Shown here: positions 9,836 through 21,303 of the stretch, piece by piece
How the letters are laid out: each line of letters starts with the position of its first letter
How positions within the stretch are numbered: position 1 is the first letter of the stretch
From: Trichopria drosophilae
Taxonomy: Eukaryota > Arthropoda > Insecta > Hymenoptera > Diapriidae
DNA: 64,000 nt
NCBI GenBank assembly: GCA_030407085.1
Contig: CM059582.1
Span: forward strand, 209,776,001 to 209,840,000
Reading direction: 5' to 3'
The notes under the pieces: model-generated
Database searches by the model: none
Seen by the model: only the letters and a program-made list of their open reading frames with translations
Told to the model about the DNA's origin: nothing
Position numbers and translations under genes: made by a program

Positions 9836-10567
9836 ATGCGATTTCATAAACAACCAACAAAAATACCAATCATCAATTTTGATGATTTAACATCGTCTGT
9901 ACAAAATAATGCAACTAATCATAAACGACATGGGGAGTTGCTGCCAAATAGTATACGTGCACTTTTCTGTGGCCCGTCTAATTGCGGAAAAACAAATACA
10001 CTACTCAGTCTAATCATCGATCAGAATGGATTAAAGTTTGAAAATATATATGTATATTCGAAATCGTTAAATCAACCGAAATATCAATTTTTACAAAACT
10101 TACTCGACTCTGTGGAGGGCATAGGATACTTTCCTTTTCACGATAATGAACAGGTAGTACCACCCGCCGAGGCCAGGCCAAACTCTATTATTATATTTGA
10201 TGATGTTGCGTGCGAGAAGCAAGATAACATTAGATCCTTCTTTTGTATGGGTAGACATAATTGCGTCGATTGCTTTTATCTCAGTCAAACGTATGCTCGT
10301 GTTCCCAAGCATCTTATTCGAGATAACGTAAACTTTTTGATTCTCTTTAGACAGGATGAAATGAATCTTAAGCACGTCTATAATGATCATGTAAATACAG
10401 ATATGCCATACAACACTTTTAAAGATATATGCACACAATGTTGGACAGAAAAGCATGGATTTATTGTAATCGATAAAGATAGTGAAATGGAAGAGGGAAG
10501 GTATCGAAAAGGTTTTGATTGTTTTATAAGTATAAATGATTTTAAGAAGAAACAAAAAATGTTGTAA
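9836..10567 (+). CDS. Packaging ATPase (FtsK/HerA type)
   Basis: Genome-packaging ATPase of the Polinton/adintovirus kind. The Walker A motif is FCGPSNCGKTNT near residue 47, and Walker B is SIIIFDDV near 117, followed by CMGRHNCVDCFYLSQTY, a sensor-like segment. At 243 codons it has the normal length. The frame opens at a GTG at 9824, but the ATG at 9836 is the likely start. It begins the plus-strand block that continues with two conserved unknown genes and the integrase. Intact. Confidence 0.9.
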   Translation: MRFHKQPTKIPIINFDDLTSSVQNNATNHKRHGELLPNSIRALFCGPSNCGKTNTLLSLIIDQNGLKFENIYVYSKSLNQPKYQFLQNLLDSVEGIGYFPFHDNEQVVPPAEARPNSIIIFDDVACEKQDNIRSFFCMGRHNCVDCFYLSQTYARVPKHLIRDNVNFLILFRQDEMNLKHVYNDHVNTDMPYNTFKDICTQCWTEKHGFIVIDKDSEMEEGRYRKGFDCFISINDFKKKQKML

Positions 10568-10602
10568 CAAGTCAGTGCAGAGTGAGACTTGCATGCATTA
10601 AC

Positions 10603-11526
10603 ATGTCTTCTCCTCTTAAGCAGCGGCAAGACGTTTTACGTCAAATTGTCAAAGCTAGCGAATCTATTCGCCGAAAACATCGATTACTCAAAATGGGTAA
10701 AGAAACGCATGACCTTGCGATAAGTGAAACGCTCAAACCTCTGATAAGTCCATTGGAAAAAATAGCAGACGCTACAACAATGTCAATTAACAAAAATGCG
10801 ATTGATGATATAAACGTACAGAATAAAGTAACAGATAGCATAGAAATTAATGATGTTAACGATTTTGATGATGATGATGATATGCTTGATGGATATAATA
10901 CCCCTTTAGAGCAGACATTTAGCAGTGATATTAAAACACCTACATATCATACTGAAGAAAGGTTATCAAATAAGTTTCTAACTTTACTGGTGAGAAATAT
11001 TCATGAGAAAAGTGATATTATTGATACAATTTATGGTGTTCGCATAGAAGGTGGTACTACAAGAATCGGTGATTCGACAATAGAATTTAAGAATAAAAAT
11101 GTCATTGTTAAGGATAACAAATTTGCCATTACTGAAGGTTTGCTAGAGTTATTATTTAAGAAAAAAGCTGATATAGCTATAATCCAACAGTCTGATTTAA
11201 ACAATTACAAAAGTATACTAACCTTAACTAATGCACATAGGAAAGATTGGAATCAGGAAAACCCTATTCGGTATAATGCTTCCCACAAGTATCGAAACTA
11301 TATCAAGGAAATGTTCAAAGATGTTCCGAAAAAGGGTGGTAATTTGCCTGAATACATGATTGTTGAACAAAACCACAAAATTGACTACGTGCATTGGGAT
11401 GATCCAAATGAACTTGTCGATCGTTTGCGCCTTCTAATAGCATCGCAAGCTGCTGGTAATTCAAGTCTTTCGAATGAAATTTTATCGATTATTGAAGAGT
11501 TGCGTGAAGCTAATATAATCTATTAA
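10603..11526 (+). CDS. Conserved Polinton protein of unknown function (PY-like)
   Basis: 307 codons from the ATG at 10603; the frame opens at a GTG at 10582. The N-terminus is basic and helical, followed by an acidic linker (NDFDDDDDMLDG). The C-terminal third has FAITEGLLELLFKKK and WDDPNELVDRLRLLIASQAAG, sequences I recognise from many insect Polintons as an unnamed conserved protein. Possibly a minor virion component, given its place between ATPase and coiled-coil genes. Intact, with 35 bp to the ATPase. Confidence 0.7.
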   Translation: MSSPLKQRQDVLRQIVKASESIRRKHRLLKMGKETHDLAISETLKPLISPLEKIADATTMSINKNAIDDINVQNKVTDSIEINDVNDFDDDDDMLDGYNTPLEQTFSSDIKTPTYHTEERLSNKFLTLLVRNIHEKSDIIDTIYGVRIEGGTTRIGDSTIEFKNKNVIVKDNKFAITEGLLELLFKKKADIAIIQQSDLNNYKSILTLTNAHRKDWNQENPIRYNASHKYRNYIKEMFKDVPKKGGNLPEYMIVEQNHKIDYVHWDDPNELVDRLRLLIASQAAGNSSLSNEILSIIEELREANIIY

Positions 11527-11553
11527 TTGCGTGATAATTACGTCAGTATCATA

Positions 11554-12261
11554 ATGAGCATCGATGTATTTGGACGTTCGTCTCAACGAGCACGGAAGCA
11601 AGTATTTCAAAGTGTCGAAATTGCTACAGATGGTTCTTATGATTTTAAGAAAAGAAAGTTATGTAATATCGGAATTCCGACAGATTCGGATGATGCCATT
11701 ACTTTGAGAATGTTCCACACATCTATTCGCGATATTAAACAGCAACTAGATGAGCTGTGTAAAGGTGTAATTAAAAATAATGAGAAGATTGAATATTTTG
11801 AAAAAAGTATAAATAAAATGCAACAAGATATCAATAAAAATTACAATGAAATAGAAAAGAGGCGGATTATATCTTCAGATTTTGGAAATTATACTATTGA
11901 ATTACATCAGGAAATAACTAAACATACCAGTAATTTAAACAAAAATAATTACACTCTTAGCAATCTTACGAATAATATCACTGTCTTAGAGCGGGAAGTA
12001 AAGAAAAATAAAGATGATTTGAATAAAAATAATGGTTTGATTGATAGTCTTACGGTAGATATTGCCAATATAGAAGGAGACTTGAAAAAACACACCTATG
12101 ACATAAGGGAGAGTAGTACTGTAGCTCACGATGCTGAGAAATTAATTTTTCTCCTAGAACAAAATGTTAATAAAAACAGTGAAGCCTTAAAGAAGATTAA
12201 TGCACTAACTGATGTTATGGAGAGGGACATTTCACATTTGTACTCCTTACGGAAGAATTAA
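11554..12261 (+). CDS. Coiled-coil Polinton protein (fibre-like or scaffold)
   Basis: 235 codons from ATG 11554; the preceding TTG at 11527 is less likely. The protein opens with MSIDVFGR and then has a DGSYDFKKRKLCNIGIP segment seen in other Polinton proteins. The rest is nearly all predicted coiled coil with recurring NKNN and LNKNN units roughly every 25-35 residues. Role unknown; a trimeric fibre-like or scaffold role is only an inference from the coiled coil. It begins 28 bp after the previous gene. Confidence 0.6.
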   Translation: MSIDVFGRSSQRARKQVFQSVEIATDGSYDFKKRKLCNIGIPTDSDDAITLRMFHTSIRDIKQQLDELCKGVIKNNEKIEYFEKSINKMQQDINKNYNEIEKRRIISSDFGNYTIELHQEITKHTSNLNKNNYTLSNLTNNITVLEREVKKNKDDLNKNNGLIDSLTVDIANIEGDLKKHTYDIRESSTVAHDAEKLIFLLEQNVNKNSEALKKINALTDVMERDISHLYSLRKN

Positions 12262-12353
12262 TTAGTTAGTCTGAAAAATGTGAATAAATAAACTATCTGC
12301 AACAATCCACCCAACAGTTTTAATCAAGACGTTGTCCTATCTGTTTAACAACA

Positions 12354-13286
12354 ATGACTTCTAAAGAGAAGAGAGAAGTCGTGAAGGAGCTTCATAAACC
12401 AGCAAGAAAAAATTATACAAGACGGCGAGTAGATATTCGCGGATTACATGAAACTTGGCAAGCTGATCTTGTAGAAATGATTCCATATGCAGATGAAAAT
12501 AAGGGTTACAAATATTTGTTAACTGTCATCGATGTATTCTCTAAGTATGCATGGGCCCGCCCAGTAAAAAGAAAGACTGGCGATGACGTCACAGCTGCCA
12601 TGAAATCGATATTTAAAATGGGTCGAATTCCAAAGAATCTACATACCGACCGTGGAAAAGAATTTTATAATTCAAAATTTTCAAATTTAATGAAAACACA
12701 TGATATCAATTTATATTCTACATACAGTAATCTAAAAGCATCAATTTGCGAACGCTTTAATCGTACTTTGAAAAATAAAATGTGGCCACAGTTTAGCCTT
12801 CATGGTAATTATCAATGGCTCCATATCTTACCAGACTTGGTTAATGATTATAACAATAGCACACATCGTACTATTAAAATGAAGCCGCAAGATGTGAATA
12901 AAGACAATGAAAAAGAACTATTGGAACGTGTGTATAATGTAATTGTGAACGAAAATATTCATCCAAAGTTTAAAGTAGGTCAACAGGTTCGTATTAGTAA
13001 ATTCAAACATATATTTGAAAAGGGATATACACCGAATTGGACGACTGAAGTTTTTAAAAGAATAAAAGTTAAGAAAACGAGTCCAGAAACATATTTACTA
13101 GAAGACAATGCAGGAAACGCAATATCAGGTGGATTCTACGAATTTGAACTGCAACGGACTAAAAATCCTGATGTTTATCTGATTGAAAAAATTCTACGTC
13201 AAAAAGGTTCTAAAGCGTTTGTTAAATGGTTGGGCTTTGAAGAAAAGCATAACACCTGGATCGACAAGGAGGATATAATACATTAA
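12354..13286 (+). CDS. Polinton integrase (RVE, DDE) with chromodomain-like tail
   Basis: Retrovirus-type integrase that would join the element ends to target DNA. The DDE residues are in WQADLVEM (D), LHTDRGKEFY (D) and ICERFNRTL (E), spaced as in the RVE core. The C-terminal region ends with VKWLGFEEKHNTWIDKED, a chromodomain-like motif that may guide target choice. 310 codons with a true ATG. It is the last gene of the plus-strand block and converges with PolB. Intact. Confidence 0.9.
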   Translation: MTSKEKREVVKELHKPARKNYTRRRVDIRGLHETWQADLVEMIPYADENKGYKYLLTVIDVFSKYAWARPVKRKTGDDVTAAMKSIFKMGRIPKNLHTDRGKEFYNSKFSNLMKTHDINLYSTYSNLKASICERFNRTLKNKMWPQFSLHGNYQWLHILPDLVNDYNNSTHRTIKMKPQDVNKDNEKELLERVYNVIVNENIHPKFKVGQQVRISKFKHIFEKGYTPNWTTEVFKRIKVKKTSPETYLLEDNAGNAISGGFYEFELQRTKNPDVYLIEKILRQKGSKAFVKWLGFEEKHNTWIDKEDIIH

Positions 13287-13560
13287 GACTAATATGGTGG
13301 ACAGATGATGGTTGAATAGATGGAAGCAGGATTTACTTAAGATAAAATTAGATGCAATTATTGTACAAGGGCAACTAGGATATTGCAACGTCGTTGTGGT
13401 TTACGAAGTCCACATCTTCGTCGGGATTTACGGAGAAAGAAGGTTGGAAAAAGAAAAAAGGTAAGAATAAACTTATATTGGTTAATTTATTCATATTTTT
13501 CTATGCGTATTATACATAAATCCATTTGCATGTACATATTTACATATACAAGTACATAAA
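13287..13560. other. Gap between convergent integrase and PolB genes
   Basis: Plus-strand frame at about 13340-13465 reads as a very basic stretch (LRRDLRRKKVGKRKK) but has no ATG after the preceding stop. The remainder is AT-rich and probably holds both transcription ends. Confidence 0.4.
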
Positions 13561-16500
13561 TCATACATCTACCTCCATTACATCATTATGTCCCCACGAT
13601 AAAGTGTCGGTAGAATTTTTAATTAAATATCGCTTATCATCATGGGGACTTAGAGCAATTTTTTTCTCACATACGGTGTATACGTTGTGTAATTTTGAAC
13701 GAATACATCTTTGCTCGCGCGTAACTGTAGACGTATTTTGAAGACAGTTCAGATAGTCATCGAAAGTGATTCTTTTTCGGACGACGACTTCTTTCACACA
13801 TTTCGCTCTCTTCTTCTCACCTTCACCTAACACACGCAACGCATACATTTTTGACCCGAGTCCGACAAACTCGGTCATTATTTTTCCACCACATTCATCC
13901 TTCATTAGTCCTAAAACTTTTTTATTGACTAGTGGCATACCGTACTCATTATTTTTGGAATAATCGCTCGTATCGTACATATTAATATCGCGTTTCATAC
14001 AATCATATACATCATCACACTTAAATTGATAAATAAGACTATCAGTATCGGTATACAATAGTTTCGCATTTTCATTAAATTTTTCTAAAACATAATCGTA
14101 ATGGAACTCATACAATTTTGTTTTAGAAATATCTAAAATAGCCATTCCGACATATACGGGCTTATCTATAACTACTTCTAATTTTTTTAGTTGTATCGCG
14201 ACCAAGTCTTCGCCAAATATTACTATTCGATGAAAATTTGGTTTCGAAATGAACGCTTCAACGCCATATCTTCCATCCCATTTCGATTTTAAACTTACAT
14301 CCACTCTTTTACGAACATTCTCCATGGTTTTCCCAAATACCGCATTGTTCATCAATTTATACAAATTTTTTTCAAAATCATTTGTCGCAACTGTGCGGAG
14401 TTTGGTATTTAAGTCAATGTACGACTTTAACCATGGAGTCTGCTTGAATTTTAGTATCCTATGAATTTTATTTAAAATAATACCGTGGGTGAGCGCTTGC
14501 TTTAAATTTCGGTAATGTATGACATACCGCTCCTTGTCATTTAATGTAGCGAGTAATTTCGGTTGTTTTGAACCGGGTGGAACTGCTCGCTCGGGGCATA
14601 GCGGGAGATCTTTCTGCTTATTATGTATTTCTCCAGGATAGGTCAAGTCGACTTCAAGAATATATCCAATTTCCGAGTCATCGGGTACATTTTCCAAGTC
14701 AACGTTTTCCACCCATTCGAAACCTCCGGTAGGCAGTGATTGACTCATTGCCCACCCATACAGATTGTTTATATCGAAGTACATTAGGTAGTTTGACTCT
14801 TTAGACGGGTCATAATCGGGCATGTATTTGTTATTTGCCTTTGCGTACCGGTTTGAGCATTGAGAAAGACCTCCTCTTATACCGCTCTCGATAAACATTA
14901 TCATGTCTATATCGGTGAGTAATTCCAACTCTACTTGAGTATGCTTGAGAGCACAGTCCCAAGTATATCCGGGTAGAGTGTAATAATGTGCCGGATCTAA
15001 CCCGTGTGATTTTAACATAGTTGCACAAAAATTTTCAAAGATATCCGCAAGTAGAAGGACATCTGTTTTCAAATATAAATCTGAATACTCGCCCAGAGTA
15101 TTACACTTAAATACATTCCACACATTCATCGCATGCACATAATCATTCTCACTGACATCACACTCGTACAGTTGATTAAAAAATTTGTCTCGTGAAGGAA
15201 GATATGATTGCTCTAGGACGCTCATTTCGCTTATGTAATCATAAGGGAAAACCCCTTTACGTATTAATAAATTGAATTTTTCCTCATTTGGAAAGTGGGA
15301 CTTTAAAATTTGTTTTTTTTCATTACTTAAATAAGACGCCAAGTTTTCGAGAGAGCAGTTTAAAAATCTAAGAGAATCTAAAAATGTAAGCTTGATTTTT
15401 GTCTCTTGTACACGCTTTATAATGGATATATATTTTTCCATATTGCAAGGAATGACTTTCACGTCTCCCTCGAAACAATTAGTAACTTCGCGAATTAAAA
15501 AATGAGCGTCGTAGCCACTTAAATTATGAAATATGACAGGAATATTGAAAGTAAATTTATAATTAATATTGCATCTATTATGCGCAGCACCTCGAAATTG
15601 ACCAGTGAGATGATCGTGATCCCTGACTGCAACATCTTTGTCGGTAAACGAGCCCCCGCAGATGTGGCATATCGTCGCCGACCGAAATGCATTCTCTTCT
15701 CTCGGAGTCAAGTTCATCGGCTTCGTGTCTAGCAAAATCTGGAACAAACAAAAGTCATCCACTATTAATTAAGATTGACGAATAATTGAAAATATAAAAT
15801 GTATTTATATTAGTTTAAGTTTAATTTGTATTACTTGTTTTTTTAAATTATGTATAATCGTTGTGATGTAAAAAAAGAATAAAGAATCTAATCAATTATA
15901 TAAAGTGAGTGTTTACCTGATTGACTTCCTCGGACAACTCCTTCAATTCCTCAGCAAACCAGGAAGCTGAGTTGAACCCTCGATGTGAGCGGTATCGGGA
16001 CAACGATGAGTCATGGTTACAATGCAGGTAGTATCCTACACTATAAATCTTGTGTTGCTCGTAGGCGGTTTTTGGGGCTGTCTCTAATTCAACTTTCCCG
16101 AGGAGACACTCGGTGTCGGCATATATTATGAAAGGAACCTGCATCGCACGACCGAAACTTTTAAATTTTAAAGTGTTTTGTTCCGGTACTTTAACTGCAC
16201 ATTCATTCATTTTACAGCAATTGATTTTATGAGCACACAATTTCTCATCGCTATGAAAATAGTGAAGACATCGATTACAGATATATTTTCCCCCCTTTTT
16301 TCTGCTGCACTGTGTACCCACTAGCCGAGATAGATTCTTAATCCAACAGTAATGATAATTACTGCTGTCATCCTCCTCGACCCCAACCTCATCGGACACC
16401 AAAGACGAAGATGGGCATAGTACTTTATTTTGTTTTTCCGACACGAGAAGCAGGTTCACGTGGCGCTCCTTTTCATCGATGGTTAAGTGTACGGGTAGTA

Positions 16501-17455
16501 CTTCTTTCTTTTCATCGGGTACGATGAAGACATTCACCGAAATGTCATTTTGTTTTTCAAACTTCGGTATATCTTTGAGTGCAATCGGGAAACTGATGCC
16601 GTCAAATTTAAGATGTTGTGCATAATCCGGATACGATGCTGGTCTGTCTAAATGTTTAGTATTATATGGGAATAATGCAGGCATTATCGCCCAAGCGAAG
16701 CAGTCATCCCCAAATACTTTTACATTAATCACGGCCTTTTTATCTTTGATCCACTTTGGCAAATCTATCCACGATCCGGCACGCATTGGGTTGTACTTTG
16801 CTACTTGTATAGCGAGTGAATTTATGGCGGATAACGTCCAACCACTGCCCTGTTCTTGAAATTCTTCAAGTTGAGGTAGAATGACACTCTTTACTTTGTC
16901 ATCATACCACTCATTTAAATTGGTAGTCTCGCACAATTGTTCGTATTTATTTGAAAAGAATTTGTTATCATCCTCCTGCATACCGAGTGCAAATTGCCCA
17001 GAAAACACCGTGCACACCTTGACACAGCGGTATTCCTTTACTACATCACGCACATAGTTAATGATGGTAGTTTTTGCCGCTTCGAAAAACATTGCGGGGT
17101 CCAAATATTTTAAATTCACAACCAGTCCAGTACGAAGGCGATTGTTGAAAGCAGATTGAACGTTTTCCTCGAGAACGAGATTTCCTTGAGGTGCTTTACC
17201 CTTCTTCTGCATTAATCTGTCAGCAGCTGTAACTTTCTGTACTGTGATCCGATGAATGCTCGTCTCCAATGATAACTTCACCCCATTTGGAATGTGAGGA
17301 TTGGTCCTTAAGAATGAGTTGATTTTTTCAATCTTTTCGGTGGCTTCGCGAATGAAGTTCGAAAACTGATCCGCAGTAGCGTCTTCTTCAAGAGTATTGT
17401 AAATCCTCTTCAAGGCCTCCTCCCATGAGGAAAAAATTTTCTTAACATCTACCAT
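13561..17455 (-). CDS. Protein-primed family B DNA polymerase, one intron
   Basis: Exon 1 is 15917-17455 and exon 2 is 13561-15738. The 178-nt intron joins them in phase 0, giving about 1,238 residues. Exon 1 has a Cys/His cluster (CNRCLHYFHSDEKLCAHK) and Exo I (YADTE). Exon 2 has an HNH/endonuclease VII-like CHICGGSF and DHDH, Exo II (FHNLSGYDAHF), Exo III (YLKTDVLLLADI), Pol A (DINNLYGWAM), Pol B (KLMNNAVFGKT) and Pol C (YTDTDS). All catalytic motifs are present. The start is ATG 17455; the frame opens further up at 17590. No stop or frameshift is visible, so this polymerase is intact if spliced. Confidence 0.9.
15739..15916 (-). other. Spliceosomal intron in PolB
   Basis: The minus-strand donor is CAG then GTAAAC at 15911-15916. 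The acceptor is TTTGTTTGTTCCAG ending at 15739. The interior is very AT-rich with in-frame stops. Splicing restores the reading frame in phase 0 at the point where PolB family sequence is expected to continue. Confidence 0.8.
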
Positions 17456-17686
17456 ATTGATGTAGAAATACAATATTTGAAATATAGCTGCGTACGTGCT
17501 GTCAAATACTGTCTTCCATTTGCCCAAGCGCACAGCATTTATACACAGTCCATCTTGAAGAGGGAAAGAAAACGGTATCCACATAGACACAGGAACGCGA
17601 CATTCCTTTGAAACGATGATTTAGAAATATTTGAATTAGGCTGCCTCCTTTCTCTTACGTTACGGATTGCCGAAATTTGGGAAATA

Positions 17687-18910
17687 GAAAATGTTTTTAA
17701 GAAATGGTGCAATGACCTTTTAAACGCGTCTGGACCTGTATACATTTTCGAAAGTTTCGGGAAAACAAATGTACGGTAAATAAGTGATCGATGGATAATC
17801 AACGGGAAATATAGATGCTAGATGGAACAAATTTTGTAATGGGGCTAGACACCTTCAAACTGGTATTTAGACTAATTGTGACGTAGGTTGGAGGAAATCT
17901 AAACTTTCAATTCATCAAAAAAAAGATAAGTAAGTTCTGAAATACGTCGGTAACGGTATATCATATTGAAGGTGAGATTTCCCAACAGGAGCATTTAAAA
18001 GATCGAAAGATATATACATAACGCGACATCATTAATCTTGTATGCAGTTTCGGGAAAACAAATGAACGGTGAATAAGTGATCGACGGATAATCGACGACC
18101 ATGAAAACGGTATACTGCTAATGTTAATGGAAGTAACAAAGAGTATGCGAGAGCGAGAGAGATGGTAGTAGGACGCACGAGGAAAAGGTAATTTTACTTT
18201 CACTCTCAATACGGTTCCTACCGAATACGATGTATTTCCATAAGCGACTATAATGTAGCAATATCTGACCTTTAATGAAGGCGACTTTTAAAATTTGTTT
18301 TTCGACAGTCCACATATGGCAATACTACATTGGAATGATTGAATTAGGCTACCTCGAGGAAAAGGTCATTTTACTTTCACTCTCAATACGGTTCCTACCG
18401 AATACGATGTATTTTCACATAATCATACAGAAGCGAATATAATGATGCAATATATGACCTTTAATGAAGGCGACTTTTAAAATTTGTTTTTCGACAGTCC
18501 ACATATGGCAATACGACATTGGAGTATTTGAATTAGAACGCCTCCTTTCTATTACGTCTCGGATTGCCTAAATTTGGTAAAGAGAAAATGTTTTGAAGAA
18601 ATTGTGCAATGACGTTTTAAACGCGTCTGGACCTGTATACATTTTCGAAAGTTTCGGGAAAACAAATGTACGGTGAATAAGTGATCGATGGATAATCAAC
18701 GGGAAATACAGATGCTAGATGGAACTAACAAAGAGTATGCGAGAGCGAGAGAGATGGTAGTAGGACGCACGAGGAAAAGGTCATTTCACTTTCACTCTCA
18801 ATACGGTTCCTACCGAATACGATGTATTTCCATAAGCGACTATAATGTAACAATATCTGACCTTTAATGAAGGCGACTTTTTAAATTTGATTTTCGACAC
18901 ATGGCAATAC
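17687..18910. repeat. Polinton right subterminal repeats
   Basis: A ~140-bp block with AACGCGTCTGGACCTGTATA and GTACGGTGAATAAGTGATCG occurs at 17687-17828 and 18588-18728, and partly at 18050-18095. A second block with ACTCTCAATACGGTTCCTAC occurs at about 18160-18310, 18353-18500 and 18745-18905. No gene lies here. These are likely duplicated terminal sequences of the element. Confidence 0.75.
17846..18038 (-). repeat. Right arm of Polinton subterminal inverted repeat
   Basis: Imperfect reverse complement of 4400-4562, roughly 80% alike by eye, including the TTTAAAAGATCGAAAGATAT stretch. Confidence 0.75.
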
Positions 18911-19572
18911 TAATGTGTAACGGTCAACACGCAAGATCACGCATTAGAAAGATGTCGTTTTCAATGACAATGTAAAATTTTATTAATAACATTTTATTAA
19001 TAACAATATCTAATGAAATAATAAATATTGATTGACCTTTACCTTCTTTTTTGATTAGACAATGTAATGCATTAAATGACCTATGTTTTTCGACCTTCAC
19101 AGCTTTCGAAATTTGTAATAACAATACATGAAATTGTTTATAATAACCTCCTTTCACTCCTGACCTTCTGACGGCCCACTTGCGCAATTTTTCCATCACA
19201 CTATCATCGATGGGAGGTAGGGTGGGGGGGGGGGGTCCAGAACACTCCTAGCCCCTCTACTAATAATAAATGTGATATAATATAATATATGTAGTATAGA
19301 AAATAATAATATATGTAATATAAATTTAAATATATGTGATATGATATATATGGTGCAATAATTATCTGAAAAATTTTATGTGAATGAAATAATAAATTAT
19401 TTCTTTCAGGTCTTCTCGTTAACATTAGAAATAAGTTTCCCTTCTATTAATTATTTGGGAAGTGAAATTATCAATTAAGTTAAAGATTTTCAAATTTTAT
19501 TGTGTTCGAAAATTACCCCTCCCCTCCCAGTGGTTATTTGAATTGATTTAAAGTGAATTAAAGTTCGGATCC
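18911..19572. other. Non-coding stretch with G-run
   Basis: No gene is supported. It contains a G-rich run at 19219-19235 and ATATATGTAATATA-type simple sequence at 19275-19355. Confidence 0.5.
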
Positions 19573-20969
19573 TATGACACAAATTCAGTTTTTTCAAAGT
19601 TTAGTAAGATCTATAATGGATTATGCAAGCTTTATCTATTTCCCGAAAAACAATCAACATAAACTGCAATTAGAACGCATACAATATAAAGCTCTCAGAC
19701 ACGCTTTAGGTCATAGGTGTCCCAACAAACGTCACTATGGGTGAGTCGAAGTGCTTATATTTTGAAGATAGAACATCCATGATATGCCAAAAGTATATTT
19801 ACAAAGTTTTATCCAACAAGTCGCTGACAATAACCAATAAAATCAACAACATATGGAACCACAATCCAAACGGTCTAAAAGGTAAATCAATACTCCTCAA
19901 ACAAATTAATGAAATCAAACAATTTCCAACACAAATTGTAGTGGAAAAAAACTTTAGTGTTTATACTGTTGGCTACTATTCCATGGTTCAGACTATCCCA
20001 TGTATAACAGATTTCGGCCTCTTACTTAAGAATAGTAATAGTCCGAATATCTTATTGAGTGACTTTATGAGCGGAATTCCAGAAAATACATTAACCTTTT
20101 TTACCGACGGAAGCAAAATAAAACAAGCTATCTCTGTGGGAGCAGCCTATATATGCCCAGAAAAGAACCAACCTGAAAAAATCAGTATATCTAAATTCGC
20201 ATCTATTTTTACAGCGGAATGCTTGGCGATCAACTGTGCGCTAGAACCAGCTTATCAACACGTAGATAAAAATATTTATGTATTCACAGATTCTCTTAGT
20301 GTTATTCAGGCGTTACAAAGGCAGCAGATCAACGCTAAAGTAAATTCATATATTTTAAAAATCAAAGAAATGGTATACAAACTGAAAAACATTAGCAGAG
20401 ATATCAAAATAAACTTTGTGTGGATACCGTCTCACATAGGTATAGATCTCAATGACAGGGTTGATAAGCTGGCAAAAGAGGCAACAACGGTGGAGCCGAA
20501 TGTGAATTTAAGAATTCCCTACACTGATCTTTATGAAGATATAAAAAAAAGAGCGCGTCTTTCAAGCGAAGAAAAAATGAAAAAAGAATCGGTGTAGAAA
20601 GGAGTTGAATTTTTCAAATCCTATCATAATCCCGGTCCGAATCCATGGTTTCACAAAAAAAAACTAACTCGTCCTTTCATAACATGGGTATATAGGTGTA
20701 GGTCAAATCACTACCATTTAGCAGCGTCACTGGCACGAATAGGATTTATTACTGAATCGAACTGCAGCTGCGGAATGGAAGAAGAAACTCTAGATCATAT
20801 TATCTGGAACTGCCTGAAATATGAAACGAAAAGAACAGAATTAATTAATTCACTTATGGCTCTAAAACACAGACCGCCGCATAAAATCAGCATATATTTA
20901 TACAAACCAGATATCAATGCATTACGCGTCATTTATAAATTCCTAATGAGTCATGAACTCTATACTTGA
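19573..20969 (+). pseudogene. LINE ORF2 C-terminal part (RT end, RNase H, zinc region), frameshifted
   Basis: From 19573 the frame shows reverse-transcriptase thumb-like sequence (QLERIQYKALRHALG). A frameshift near 19735 leads to the frame 19737-20597 with RNase H motifs: FTDGSK (D), AECLAINCAL (E), VFTDSLS (D), and WIPSHIGIDLNDRVDKLAKE with the last acidic residue. A TAG ends this frame at 20595. A shifted frame then continues to 20969 with CSCGMEEETLDHIIWNC, a typical Cys-rich end. At least two disruptions make it inactive. Confidence 0.8.
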
Positions 20970-21120
20970 AATAAGTAAAATAAAAAAAAAAACAAAAAAT
21001 GTGTAACAAAATAGTAAATAAGTTTATAGTAGCTACAAAGCAGATTCAAGAATAAGTTAACAGATTAAGATCCATTGTAATTAACTTGTATCTTAATAAA
21101 CCTGAAATATGGTTTCATAA
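19573..21120 (+). mobile_element. 5'-truncated LINE with RNase H
   Basis: The fragment covers the end of the reverse transcriptase, the RNase H domain and a C-terminal zinc-knuckle-like region, then an AT-rich 3' end with A-rich tracts (20980-21000, 21128-21140). LINEs with RNase H belong to the I/LOA/R1-type clades. Confidence 0.75.
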
Positions 21121-21303
21121 GACTAATAAAAAAAAAAGTGAATTAAAATTTGTTTAAATATTTTTTTGTTGTTATTATTAAATTTAATTTTTTTATTATT
21201 GATTTAAAAATAAAATTTTTTTTTAATTTGAATTAATTTAGAATATTTTAGTTATTTTTATATTTTTTTCTTGTGATAAAATTATTATTTTTTTTGTTTA
21301 TTT
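21121..21303. other. AT-rich spacer
   Basis: Almost pure A/T tracts; no gene visible. Confidence 0.6.

Larger units (their letters stand above)
3951..18910. mobile_element. Polinton/adintovirus-like element, copy 1 (~15 kb)
   Basis: The full Polinton gene set is present: major capsid, penton, adenain-like protease, PLA2-domain protein, packaging ATPase, integrase and protein-primed PolB. The left edge is set by comparison with the second copy: both become alike at the same base, AGTTCCCGCC, at 3951 and 53204. An internal inverted repeat (4400-4562 against 17846-18038) belongs to the terminal repeat zone. The right edge is only approximate. I could not find a matching AGTTCCC end or a 6-bp target duplication on the right, so the right terminus is diverged or lost. 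The gene order and motifs fit insect Polintons well. Confidence 0.85.
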
